From Triticum aestivum (taxonomy: Eukaryota; Streptophyta; Magnoliopsida; Poales; Poaceae), in contig NC_057801.1 in the NCBI RefSeq assembly GCF_018294505.1, positions 842,464,807 through 842,528,806 on the forward strand: DNA of 64,000 nucleotides, read 5' to 3'. Shown one piece after another: positions 9,061-19,609 of this stretch. Made by a program: the position numbers and the translations under genes. Every line of letters starts with the position of its first letter. Position 1 is the first letter of the stretch. Below the pieces are notes generated by a model. The model worked only from the letters and a program-made list of their open reading frames with translations, did no database searches and was not told the origin of the DNA.

Positions 9061-10620
9061 CAACCCTAGCCGCCGACAAAGCTCCACAACCCACCGGCCC
9101 TTCTTCCTAGCACTGCCGGGCAAAGCCCGCGTGGCGGCGGTGGTGGCGAGGCCTTTCTTCTCCCCTGTGAGGTGTCTGTCCGACGCGGTGTGGGTCAGCC
9201 AAGCAAGGGCGCGGGTGTTCGGTGCGAGAGTGCAGAGCGGCGCGGCTGGCCGCCCTGTGGCACGAGGGCGCGGATCCTGCCACAGTGCTCGCGGTGACCA
9301 CGTGCCGCACAGATCTGTCGCCCTGGTCCGAGGGTCGTCAAAGTATGCGCATGAGATGCTGAGCTAGGCACGGCTAGGCGCACTAGTGCATGGCAGAGGT
9401 GTGTGGGCGTGAAACCTCTGGTCCATCGAGATCGGACGATGGTGGCGTTCTGCGTGATACTTCCCCTTGGGGCATCATTGTTGTAGTGGTCAGCGGTTGA
9501 TGGAACTAGTCAATGCATAACGATGTGGGGAGTTTGTCGCAGTGGCGGTTTGTGGTTGATGGTGGTGATGTTGTCGAGGTTTCTGTGGCAACGATGGGGG
9601 GGGTGTGAGCGATGTCGGAGTCGCAATGGTTGTCATAGTTGGTTCTTCTCAGGCGGTCTGTTCAGCGGTCTTCTGCAACACCAACCTTGCATAGTTCTGC
9701 TTCGAGGCTCTGCGTCATAATCAGAGCTGCGATGTCCCCGTTGTGGGTGGCCGACATTGAGCTTCATATGGCTTTGCACGACCTCTTCGGTCTGGGTTGA
9801 GTTGATGGTCGTCTATGGTGAAGTCGGAGTCGCTTGGTTGAAGGGAAGGGATGATATGATGATGCTTGTTCAGGGAGATGTAATGACGATGACGTCAATA
9901 TGCTATCTCGACGAGGCTTTCTCCACGACGGTTGATGGAACTAGTCAATGCATGACGATGTGGGGAGTTTGTCGCGGTGGCGGTTTGTGGTTGACGGTGG
10001 TGATGTTGTCGAGGTTTCTGTGGCAACGATGGGGGGGGGGGGTGAGCGATGTCGGAGTCGCAATGGTTGTCATAGTTGGTTCTTCTCCGACATGTTTGCA
10101 AGATTGTCTCGGGTTGTTTGTTGTGGTGACGTTGGAGCTGCGATGGCGGGGCCTTGGTGGCAACAATGACAGTCAACAGGCGGTCTGTTCAGCGGTCTTC
10201 TGCAACACCAACCTTGCATAGTTCTGCTTCGAGGCTCTGCGTCATAATCAGAGCTGCGATGTCCCCATTGTGGGTGGCCGACTGTTCGGCATTGAGCTTC
10301 ATATGGCTTTGCACGACCTCTTCGGTCTGGGTTGAGTTGATGGTCGTCTATGGTGAAGTCGGAGTCGCTTGCTTGAAGGGAAGGGATGATATGATGATGC
10401 TTGTTCAGGGAGATGTAATGACGATGACGTCAATATGCTATCTCGACGAGGCTTTCTCCACAGCGGTTTGTGTGGGGTATCTTATGCATGCCGCTTAACA
10501 GATTGTGATAGCTTTTGCTCGGTTTTCCGTTTATTAACCGAGGAACTCTCATCTTCTTAATTAATAGACAAGGCAAATCTTTTGCCTCCATTTCAGAAAA
10601 ACAAAATCACAAACCAATTG
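9061..10620 (+). repeat. Non-coding retroposon-like block, shared with copy B, with internal duplication
   Basis: GC-rich, stop-filled sequence matching 26220-27935. It ends in CTTCTTAATTAATAGACAAGGCAAATCTTTTGCCTCC and an A-rich run, the pattern of a Triticeae non-LTR retroposon 3' end. Within it, about 9485-9928 and 9929-10470 are near-identical tandem copies, the first lacking about 100 bp. Copy B has a single unit here. The apparent open frames are repeated non-coding sequence. A poly(G) run lies near 10031. Confidence 0.6.
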
Positions 10621-11180
10621 GCTTTAAAGAGTACACATAGGGTCCCTTTCCACTAAAACAGAGTTGGGGCAAGCAGAGTTATTGTCCAGTCCTGTGTTTA
10701 GGAAATAGAACCCCCATTTCTAAATAATAAAAGAACGGGAAGAGAAGAAAAGTTGATCTCCTACAAAAATAACCACAAAAAATATCAGCATATTTTGAAA
10801 TACGATGAGGTCCAAAACATACAATTACGGAATTCCAAGGGTTTGGAAAAAACAAGAAGATCCATGACAATCACCATTGTTTCCAATAAATTTGGCAGAT
10901 GTTTGTTTTTTCAAACACACACCAATAATCTTGAAAAGTGGAAATATTCAAGAAAACTCGACACAACCATATAAGGTTTACTAGTATTTCCAATGTGTTT
11001 CCCTTGTTTCTCTATGTCACCGAATGTTGGTGAGGTCGATGTGAGCCATGTGAGGCCACCAATCACATTGACCTTGTTGTTGCGACGGAATATGAGCGGT
11101 GGTCATGTCTAGGAAGGATCACGCTGAAGCCATGTATGGTCTTTATTGCTAGGTTAAAACGATATGCCTCGTCGCACGGA
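10621..11180. other. AT-rich end of the duplicated segment
   Basis: Non-coding sequence matching 27936-28357 nearly base for base until about 11025. Between 11025 and 11180 I see no gene or repeat. Confidence 0.5.
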
Positions 11181-11189
11181 GAAAGGGTG

Positions 11190-12960
11190 TGCCTAAATAT
11201 TGCATAAAAATGGGGGTAGTCTATTTTTCAGTCGAGTGGAGGAAAAAAACCAGTTCAATCCATTATGTCGTCGTCGTCTGTACCCTCCTCTGTCGACGTT
11301 AGCACACCGGCTCATGGCACCCACTACCGGCATCACTGCCATGCCCCTCCCATGCATTTTTTTTCCAAAACCCTCCCATGCACCTCGCCCGAGTATCCGT
11401 TGGCCCGACCATCCTCTACCCCCCCCCCCCCCCCGCGCCGTCTGGCAAAGGTGGCACATCCCTCCACCAAACCAGCAACCAAAAGGAGTGGACATGAGTA
11501 CAAAAAGTTCATACTTCAAAATCACGGATATAAAAAATAGTCATGAAATTGGAAGATTGTTCATGGATATGAAAAATCTTTGAAAATTTTATACAAACTG
11601 AAAAATATCTAGAAATTTTAAAAATGTTCATTGAATTTAATAATGGTCACGGATTTGCAGAATTATTTGTGAAAAACTTTAAAATTTAAAAAATAAAATG
11701 GAGATGAAAAGGTGGAAAAAAAGGGGGATAAAAAGAGAAATAAAAAACTTAAAATAAACAAACTGAAAAACCAATGAAGAAAAAGCAAGAAGTAACGGTG
11801 CACTATGACTCAATCTAGTTGGAAGAATAAGCTTATATATCCCAATCCATCGGGTCTAGGTCCTCTTCCAATGAGATTCATAAACACCTAACATAACAGC
11901 AGCCCACAAGGCCTTGTTGAGGATGATCTCCTGTAAGAAAAACCTTCTGGAACCTTCCCATATAAGGTTTTACATATTTTAGAAAATCAGCTCTTGTACT
12001 CAAGCTTGCCCCCGATCGATGGGACGCCCGCTTGACACATGTGGATTCTTCACACTGTCGTCACGCACATGTTTTGTTTTCTCATTTTTACTCTTATTCA
12101 TATTTTGAAAAAAAAACACATATATCACAAAACATAGTTTTGTTTATTTTTAAAAAGTGATTATCACAAATTTTAAAAATGCTCATGCAGTGTAAAATCA
12201 ATATTCGCTCAACCTTTAGAAATTTTATACTATCCCAAAAACATGTATGTGTCATTTTCATAATGTTCACACATTTAAAACTATGTATGTGATATTTTTT
12301 GAAAAATGTTATACAATATAAAAATGTTTGTGTAACTCCAAAAAAATCTTATCATTCTAAAAAATGTATGTTATATTTAGACAAATGTTCGTGAGTTTCA
12401 AAATATGTTTTATAAAAATATCATTTAAAAATAATCGCATGTTTAAAACTTATCCTGTATCATTCAGAAAAATGTTTCATTGTCTGTTTCAAAAAAGTTT
12501 CACCCATATTCAGAAAACAATGTTCCAAATCATGTATTTCAAAAAATATTTAGCATGTACTTGGACAACGTTAAATGTGTATTAAAAATATTTTAGATGT
12601 ATACAAACTTGTACAATGTATATGAAAAAATTAGACAATAAAATTTATATTTAGAAAAATGTCAATTAGGTTCTTGAAAATGTTAAGTATGTATAGAAAA
12701 GCTGATGATGTCTACAAAAACTATACAATGTGTATGAAAAAAATCCATTATTTTAAAAAGAAAACGTGAAACAGGAAAGCAAAAACATTTGGATAACCGT
12801 AGGGTAAGTGTCTAGCTCAGCATCACACTTGAAAATCAAACAAAGAAATAAAGAGAAGCAAAATAACGGAAGGAAAAAACAATTGAAAGCTAATGCAAAA
12901 GAGTAAGTAACTGATAAAGAAAACCGTAGGGAAAAATAACTTACGTCACAGCTACACTAC
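11190..12960. repeat. AT-rich low-complexity stretch with degenerate AAATGTT motifs
   Basis: Two AT-rich blocks (about 11500-11780 and 12090-12790) consist of loosely repeated AAAATGTTC, ATGTATGTG and TTTAGAAAAATGT strings. A poly(C) run is at about 11421-11434. Open frames here, including one at 12364-12585, are low-complexity K/F/I-rich strings with no domain. About 11800-12060 is ordinary non-repetitive sequence with no gene seen. Confidence 0.5.
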
Positions 12961-13039
12961 CTAGCTGGGACAGTAGCGTTGCTGCAGAGGCGAGAGCTAC
13001 TTACGTCTTGCCCCGGCCCAGAAATAGCTTCGCCAGAGG

Positions 13040-13770
13040 GCTATCATTATGTTCACACATTCGAAAACAAATTCGCAAGTTTGCAAAATGTTCATGGATT
13101 TTGAAAAAAGTTCACGCATTTTTTTATTTCTTCACAGATTTGGAAAAAATCGCGGGGTTTAAATAGACTCTTGAATTTTGAAAAAGTATTGACGGATTAA
13201 AGAAAGTAAATGAATTAAAAAAATGTCATGAATTTGAAAAATACTTTGGGGATTTTGAAAAGATCATAAATTGGAGAAAAGTTGGTTGGTTCAAAAAAGT
13301 TCACATGTTTGTGGATATCTTCAGCAATTCGGAAGAACTTCATGGATTTGAAAAAAATTGCTAATTCATTAAAAGTTCTTTCTTTTGAATAAATATTTGC
13401 GGGTTTGTAAAAAAGTAAATTTTGATTTTTCTTTTGCAGATTTGTAAATTTTCCCAAATTTTAAAACCATATCGGTTTTGCCATAAAATTTCACAAAAAT
13501 GTAAAAAAAATGCCCGTGAATTTGAAAAGTTTCATGAATTTCAGAAAAACACACAGATTTGAAAAAAAAGTATACTAATTCTGAAATACTTCGTAAATTT
13601 GAAAAAATTCATGCATTTGAAACAAAGACACGAATTTAGAAAAAGTCCATAGATTTAGAAAAAAGTTTATGAATTTGGAAAAGTTCAAGTATTTGATAAA
13701 ATTGATGGATCTGAAGAGTTTCATGAATTTTCAAAAAAATAAGATTTTAAAAATGTTTATATAAATAGTG
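13040..13770. repeat. Degenerate ~20-25-bp minisatellite (TTTGAAAAAAGTTCATGAA-like)
   Basis: A short unit of the form ATTTGAAAAA(A)GTTCATG recurs about 25-30 times with many substitutions. It is strongly AT-rich and has no coding signal. Such arrays commonly sit inside Triticeae DNA transposons, but I see no terminal repeats here that would show which one. Confidence 0.6.
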
Positions 13771-13929
13771 AAAAAATATAGGAAAAATAAAAAACAAAAA
13801 CGACACAAAACCGGTAACAAGCCAAAGAAAAAAAAATCATGAAAGAACTTGTATCTTTTCAATTGATGCTACGGGTGCCATTTACCATTTTGCCTTTAAG
13901 TGCAGCAATGGGCGTTAAATAGGATTCTA

Positions 13930-14440
13930 GGACATGTCGGGTATAATATAATTGGTGTCCAATTCGGCCCCCGGTACCCCTGCTGGATACATGGAATGGA
14001 CCACTATGTTCACAATGCTCAAACGTCGGCTAGGAAAGATGTTGAGAGGGCATTTGAGATTTTTCAATCCCAGTTTTCTATTGTGTGAGGGCCGTCTAGA
14101 TTTTGGGATTAAAAAAACCATTGATACATCATGACTGTTTGTGTGATCATGCATAACATGATCATTGAGAATGAGCGTGGGCAAGATTTGGATTACACCT
14201 TCTATGAACTCATGGTATAGCGGATCACACATTTCATGAAAGTGTACCATAAAAATAGAGATGATGATACACACGAACTTCAGAAAGATTTGATGGAGGA
14301 GTACTGGAAATTGCATGGCGAAAAAACCTCCTAGTTTCATTCTTTGTTTGTTGTACCGTGCACGAAATTTGTTGTATTTGTTTTGCATTTGGCGTTGTGA
14401 TGAATTATGTAATAATTTAATATCATGGACAAATGACATT
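13930..14440 (+). pseudogene. PIF/Harbinger transposase remnant, type 1 (C-terminal part)
   Basis: Broken frames encode a YVHNAQTSARKDVERAFEIF segment, which fits the region around the last catalytic Glu of Harbinger (DDE_Tnp_4) transposases, then GPSRFWD, then VCVIMHNMIIENERGQD and a HELQKDLMEEYWKLHG-like C-terminus. Stops and frame changes separate these pieces, so the gene is dead. The upstream two thirds of the transposase are missing. The adjoining remnant at 14500 belongs to a different Harbinger subfamily. Confidence 0.8.
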
Positions 14441-14499
14441 TTATGTTTTAGTTCGGGGTGTCCTTTATTTCAAATTGTGCCGCTGCTGTGCGGCTGGAG

Positions 14500-15456
14500 T
14501 GCGACTGGACTGCTACTGTAGAGCGGCTGCAACACTACCGCTGCGCAACCGAAACAATTCATCGAAAGTTCAAAGAAGTGTTGGATTGTTTGTCAAAGTT
14601 AGCATCCAACAACATAAAACCCACATATTATGCTTTCTCAACTCATGAAAGCATTAAACATGACCGATTTTCGCCACATTTTCTATTGGAGCAATAGATG
14701 GACCCCACATACAAGTCTCAGTTCCAGCATTAGATGTCATTACCCACACAGGTCGGCATGGGTTTACTTCTCAAAATGTGATGGCCGTTTGTGACTTTGA
14801 CATGAGGTTTACTTTCATTTTTGTTGGATGGCCTGGCTCGACACATGACACAAGGATTTTAAATCATACCCTGGACAAGTATGCACATAAGTTCCCTGTT
14901 CCTCCACATGGTAGTACTTAACTATATTCATAGTCAACACCATTTAGTTTCAAATTTTATTTTGATAATGCTAACTTTGTTATAATTTGTAGGCAAACAC
15001 TACCTTGTTGATTCAGGCTATCCAAACAGAGCTGGATACCTTGCTCCATACAAAGGCCAAACCTATCATCTACCGGAGTTTCACAATAGGCGGAGACAAA
15101 CAACGGGGAAGTATGAGGTATACAGTCATGGTCACTCTTCACTTCGCAATGTAGTAGAACGTACATTTGGTGTGCTCAAGGGAAAGTGGCGCATCTTGAA
15201 GAAGGTGCCCAAATTCAAGCCTAGGAGACAAAAGAAGATTATTGTTGCTTGTATGGCGCTTCACAATTTTATTCGGGACAACAAGTTACGTGACAAAGAG
15301 TTCGATAAGTGTGACGCGGATGAGGACTACATGCCACATGTGGTGCGACAGGCTGTACCACTATAAGGTGACACCGCCACATCTTCACTTGACGCAGTAA
15401 ACATGAACGATGTTCGTGATAACATTGCTGACTCTTTGTTTGCGCGAGAGGAGGGT
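14500..15456 (+). pseudogene. PIF/Harbinger transposase remnant, type 2 (exon 1 to 14910, exon 2 from 14993)
   Basis: The first part carries the helix-turn-helix-like ATETIHRKFKEVLDCL, then after a frameshift near 14683 the first catalytic Asp (GAIDGPHIQV) and the second in GSTHDTRIL. A GT..AG intron (14911-14992, donor GTAGTA, acceptor TTTGTAG) joins in frame to KHYLVDSGYPNRAGYL and the catalytic Glu in NVVERTFGVLKGKWRIL. An in-frame TAA at 15364-15366 stops the frame, yet the reading continues afterwards into VNMNDVRDNIADSLFARE, a usual family C-terminus, so the TAA is a nonsense mutation. The N-terminus is cut off at the join with the type 1 remnant. In the family this nuclease cuts and moves PIF elements together with a Myb-like ORF1 partner. 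Confidence 0.88.
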
Positions 15457-15459
15457 AAG

Positions 15460-15950
15460 TGTCTTATGGGAAAGCAAGTCATGTCTTTTGGTATAGATAT
15501 GTGACTATGATGCATGAACAAGAACAAGTAACATGTCTTGGTATAGATATGGGACATCATGATGTGTCTTTTGGTATAGTTATGTGGTTGGTGATGTATG
15601 AACAATTGAAGTCTTTTGGTATATACATGTTTAGGATGATGTATGAAGAACTAATGTCATATGTATAGTTTCGTTGGATCACAATTATCACATACTCTTA
15701 TATTTAATGGCCAAGATGAGTATCAAAATGAGTATCTTAACTTTGAATTAACTTTAGTACAAAATCTTATATATTTACTAATTGGAGGCACCTTTCTAAT
15801 CTCCATGTTAATCCACATCAACAGGATTAACTTAGCCATTTGATTGTAAATTTAATGGCCAAGATCTACTCTATTAGAATTAAATAAATACGCACGTACG
15901 TAAAGTATTGAACCTACATGCGTAACACGTCCCCAAGAGTCATGTGGACA
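15460..15950. other. No gene seen
   Basis: AT-rich sequence following the transposase remnant. A loose repeat of GTCTTTTGGTATAGATATG-like strings (about 15480-15640) is the only structure noted. Confidence 0.4.
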
Positions 15951-15959
15951 CAATCTCAA

Positions 15960-16640
15960 AAAAATAAAAAGAGTCACGTGCACACAAATAACAAGTTCTC
16001 ACCATGTACTTAAAAAAATCATACGTCCAGAAAAAATAGAGTCCTCAACCCCCACGTTAAAAAAAATACTACAAGCCTCAACACCCACGCCAAGCCAACT
16101 AAAAAAGCACCCACGTCCAAGTTTAAAAGAAAGCGCATGCCTCCACCTTGCAAATAAAAAAAAGGATAAACTCACACGTCCAAAGCAAAAATTCTCAATG
16201 CCCACGTTCAAAGAAATAGAAGCCTCAACACCCATGTCCAACAAACAAAAATCCGCGAATCAACCTGTGGTTGAGTTGGTTAGGTGGACAGTGGTATCCC
16301 CAACCCACCAGGGTTCAAATCCTGGTGCTCGCATTATTCCTGAATTTATTTCAGGATTTTCGGCGATGCGCTTTCAGTGGGAGGAGACGTTCCGACGACG
16401 AGGCGCCTACGGTGACTTCGTAAATCTCAAGATGTGTATATGAGCGCTTGTGTCTGTACTGATGCTCAAAAAAAAAATCCACCCACGTCCAAGTTAAAAA
16501 AACATGTGCCTTTACGTACAACTAAACAAAAAAAAAACTATAACCGAAGATTGTTCATACAAACACCCACGTCTAAGTTAAAAAATACTAACCTAAATAT
16601 TGTTTATACCCCGTGTATAAATAAAACAAGACCGTTGTAA
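15960..16640. repeat. Minisatellite of CACCCACGTCCAAGTTAAAAAA-type units
   Basis: Units of about 30-36 bp alternating a GC-rich core (CACCCACGTCCAAG) with an A-run recur across the interval, interrupted at 16262-16477 by a SINE. There is no coding content. Confidence 0.6.
16262..16477 (+). mobile_element. Au-type SINE with internal deletion
   Basis: Begins AACCTGTGGTTGAGTTGGTTAGG, carrying a tRNA-derived box A. Box B follows in GGGTTCAAATCCTGG, then the Au body (GCGCTTTCAGTGGGAGGAGACG, GGCGCCTACGGTGACTTCG) and the 3' end GAGCGCTTGTGTCTGTACTGATG before an A-run. About 80 bp between the AAATCTCAAGATG and GTGTATATGAGCG parts are missing compared with the usual Au sequence as I remember it. A possible target duplication is AAAAATCC on both sides, though the host minisatellite makes this ambiguous. 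Confidence 0.88.
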
Positions 16641-17059
16641 GAAAACACATGCATGTCAGCTCATAAAAAGAAAGATGGCACGTACAAATAAAGAATCTTG
16701 AAGTTTCACGTTAAAAATGAGCATACTTCTGATTAAATTAATAAGGAATTTCAGAGTCACCGTAAAAAAGAACTACAGCCGAAAAAGAAACAAAAATGAA
16801 CATACCAAAATCTCTCCCTAATGGCTTCCAGATGTCAGAACTACTAGGTCATTATTTTAGTATGTCAAATCACTGAATTGTAATACATTTAAGGGCGGGA
16901 GAAACTTGCAACGACATTCATCATACATAGTAGATCATCATACTACATCATGGTACTACATAGGGGGGATGGATCCGCGGGCCGTGCAGCGTACCCGAGC
17001 CTAGGCTACCAAAATCGACGGGTGCGGCGGCGACGATGCGGCGGAGGAGCCGGAGGCGC
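16641..17059. other. No gene seen
   Basis: AT-rich sequence changing to GC-rich at about 16965. It may be the 3' flank of the minus-strand pseudogene that follows. Confidence 0.4.
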
Positions 17060-17559
17060 TCAGTGCTCGTCAGAGTCGAGGTCAATCCAGACCTTGGTCT
17101 GCTCGGCCTTCATGACGCGCAGGTCCGCCACCTTGGACGCGTGTGCCTGCGACGCCCTGCTCGAGGAAGATCTCGAGCTTGCGGCGACGACGCGTGTCAG
17201 CCTCCTCCTCCTCCCTCGTCGAGCGCTCCATGCTGGCGCGCTCGACGTGCTCCTACCTTCAGGGGGGTAGTAGTCTTCGGGGCCGATGACGCCTCGACAC
17301 GGCGGGCCCGCATCGGCCTCGAGCTTGACGGGAGCGGCCCAAGCTCCTCCGGCTCACTCTTGACCGGAGTGAGCCGTGAGCTCGAGGCGCCAGCGGACGA
17401 ACTCCTTGCGGCAGAGGAGCCGGAGGAGGCATGGCGGCGAATTGCGAGCTCGCGCTCGTACTCATCAAGCTCGCGGCGTTTGAACGCCCGCGACGGCCGG
17501 CTCCCATAGTTCAGCCACTTTCGTGCCCCCCGCTTGCGTGCGGCGGCGCTCCACGTCAT
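17060..17559 (-). pseudogene. Frameshifted charged, coiled-coil-like protein gene
   Basis: From an ATG at 17559 the minus strand reads MTWSAAARKRGARKW and a Ser/Arg/Glu-rich segment including LTPVKSEPEEL. The frame then has to shift near 17250 to enter a charged helical stretch (MERSTREEEEADTRRRKLEI) and shift again to reach ASKVADLRVMKAEQTKVW and IDLDSDEH before a stop at 17060. The total length is not a multiple of three, in agreement with frameshifts. The low-complexity acidic/basic style is like proteins carried by Triticeae transposons, but I cannot name the family. It adjoins an LTR fragment. Confidence 0.55.
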
Positions 17560-17793
17560 CCCCACCACTTCCGTAGCCGAACATGGGTCGGGAAGGGTCG
17601 CTAGGCATTTTTTAGACTCGCCGGCAGCGAGAAATTGGCATGGAGGGGGAGGGGAATCGCGGCGGAGCGGCAACGAAGGCGGATAGGGTTTGACCCGTAT
17701 ACGAGCGGTGAAACCGCATGGAGAGGGTCCTTTTCCGGGCCACGGTAAATTTTTTATGGGCCGGGCCCAGGATACAAAGTCTGTTCTGGTATG

Positions 17794-18327
17794 GATAGCG
17801 CCGGGACATTGAAGATGGCCACCGGTGAAGGATCCCCCCTCCGGCAGGGTGCCGGGAAGGGCTCCCGAGAGGTTTTTGGTGGCTACAGAGGCTTGCGGCG
17901 GCAGAACTCCCGATCTATCTTCTCCCTGAATGTTTTTAGGGTACGTGGGACTATATAGGCGAAAGAAGTCGGTCGGGGGGTGCTCGAGGGGTCCACGAGA
18001 CAGGGGGCGCGCCCTACAGGGGGGGCGCCCTCCTATCTCGTGGGCTCCTCGAGGATCTTCTGACTTCATCTCCAAGCCTCCAGGATGATAATCTTCCAAA
18101 AAATCACGATGCCGAAGGTTTCATTCCGTTTGGACTCCGTTTGATATTCCTTTTCTTCGAAATACTAAAACAGGCAATAAAACATCAATATGGGGTGGGC
18201 CTCCGGTTAATAGGTTAGTCCCAAAAGTAATATAAAAGTGTATAATAAAGCCCATAATCATTCAAAACAGATCATAAAATAGCATGAATGCTTCATAAAT
18301 TATAGATACGTTGGAGAAGTATCAGAG
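17794..18327 (-). mobile_element. LTR fragment, same family as the LTR at 57411-59042
   Basis: Matches about 58512-59042 closely, including GAAGATGGCCACCGGTGAAGG, GGCGAAAGAAGTCGGTC and the terminus ATAGATACGTTGGAG(A)AGTATCA. On the minus strand this is the first third of the LTR (the TGATAC end). The rest of the LTR and all internal sequence are absent, so it is a truncated relic. Confidence 0.85.
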
Positions 18328-18329
18328 AC

Positions 18330-18620
18330 CAACATCATTTTTTCTCTAGGGTTTGGGTGTCCTCGAGAGTTTTGGTCGAGCGAGAGGGCCGAGGGGGGTG
18401 CTCCCGTGGTATAAGTTATCACGGTCGAGAGGGGGTATATATATCGACCGCCCCTCATGTCGAAGTTATCCGGGAGGGGGTTATATCGACAACGACACGG
18501 CATACATATACATGGGAAAATAATGTTATCGGGGAGGGGGTATATCGGTACCCCCCTCGTGTTGAAGTTCTCGGGAGGGGGTATATCGACAACGACATAC
18601 CCGATAAAAAATAAGAAGAC
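18330..18620. repeat. Imperfect ~65-70-bp repeats with GGGAGGGGGTATATCGAC
   Basis: The motif GGGAGGGGGT(A)TATCG(AC/GT) occurs four to five times, each followed by a pyrimidine-rich CCCCTC(A/G)TGT. This is the style of subterminal repeats of CACTA elements, but no CACTA terminus is visible next to it. Confidence 0.5.
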
Positions 18621-18624
18621 AAAA

Positions 18625-18900
18625 GAAGAAATAAAAAAAGGAGAAGAAGAAAGGAATAGAAGGGAAGCAATCAAAGAAAAAAAAGAAGAAAAAAAAGAAA
18701 AAAAAAGGAGAATTGTTGAAGTTCTATTTTCTTCTTCTTTCTCCTCTATTCCTTTATTCTTCTCCTCTTCTTTTTCTTCTTTTTTTCCTCTTCTTATTTA
18801 TTTCTCCTCTTCTTCCTCTCCTCTTCTTCTCCTTTCTTCCTCTTCTTATTTTCCTTTTTCTCCTCTTATTCTTTTTCTTCTTCTTCCTTTCCAGCTAGAT
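18625..18900. repeat. Purine/pyrimidine microsatellite, GAA-rich then TTC-rich
   Basis: A GAA/AAAG-rich run (about 18610-18712) is followed directly by a TTC/TCT-rich run (about 18715-18895), forming a potential large imperfect hairpin. The Phe/Leu/Ser open frame it creates is composition only. Confidence 0.8.
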
Positions 18901-19609
18901 ATTTAAAAAATTTCTAAAAATTAAACTAACCTAAAATGTACTAAATCAAAGAACATATATAGATAAAACTCTTCTACCTTCAATGTACTAAATCTTCTTC
19001 CTTTCTACCTAGATATTAAAAATTAAACTAACCTAAAATGTACTAAATCTAACTTGCATATATGTATACTTTAAAACATCATTAATTACAAATGAAAAAA
19101 TACATACATACATACAAAAAACATGTAAAAAATACATACATACAAAAAAATACATATATCTAAAAAATACATACATACATATATGAAAATCTAAAAACAT
19201 GTAAAAAAATCTAATAAAAATTTAAAAAACATAATTAACAAAATAAAAATTAACCAGGGGCGGCGCTGGACAGCGACGGCGACGACGGGGGCGGCGAGGG
19301 CGCCGGCGCGCGGGGGCGGGCCGCGGGCAGGGGCTCGGGCGCGGGGCAGGGACCGGTGCGGCGCGACGCCGGCAATGATGTGGTCGAGGGCAGGGGCGGC
19401 GCGGCGACGGCGTCGGAGGCAGGGCCGGCGCGGCGACGGCGTCGGACGACAGGGCGACGAGGGCGCAGGCGCGCGGGGGCGGTCCGCGGGCAGGGGCTCG
19501 GGCGCGGGGCAGAGGCGACGACGGCAACGGCGGCAGCGACGAGGAGCAGCGCTGGGGCATTGGGCAGGGAAGACGAACTGAAATAATTTTTTCACAAGTG
19601 CTAATTATA
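18901..19609. other. AT-rich then GC-rich non-coding sequence
   Basis: About 18900-19250 is AT-rich with ACATACATACAAAAAA strings. About 19255-19560 is a GGCG(A/G)CGG-rich block with repeated GCGGGGGCGG and GGGGCTCGGGCGCGGGGCAG, found twice. No gene is supported; it may be part of the adjoining CACTA element. Confidence 0.4.

Larger units (their letters stand above)
970..11025. repeat. Segmental duplication, copy A
   Basis: From about 970 the sequence aligns by eye with 24038-28357 in the same orientation. The aligned parts are a leader, a shared non-LTR tail, a two-exon gene, its GC-rich 5' flank, a non-coding block, and an AT-rich end with the same landmarks (for example GAATTCCAAGGGTTTGG). 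Copy A is longer because it has gained a non-LTR/Copia chimera, a second truncated gene copy, a non-autonomous LTR element and an internal tandem duplication. The similarity is clear but imperfect, with scattered substitutions and indels, so the duplication is not recent. Confidence 0.85.

Noticed and set aside
16262..16330. tRNA-like sequence with box A and box B
   Set aside because: It is the head of an Au SINE, not a tRNA gene: no cloverleaf with an acceptor stem, and the SINE body follows.
18713..18906. Phe/Leu/Ser-rich hydrophobic frame that could be read as a membrane protein
   Set aside because: Translation of a TTC/TCT microsatellite.
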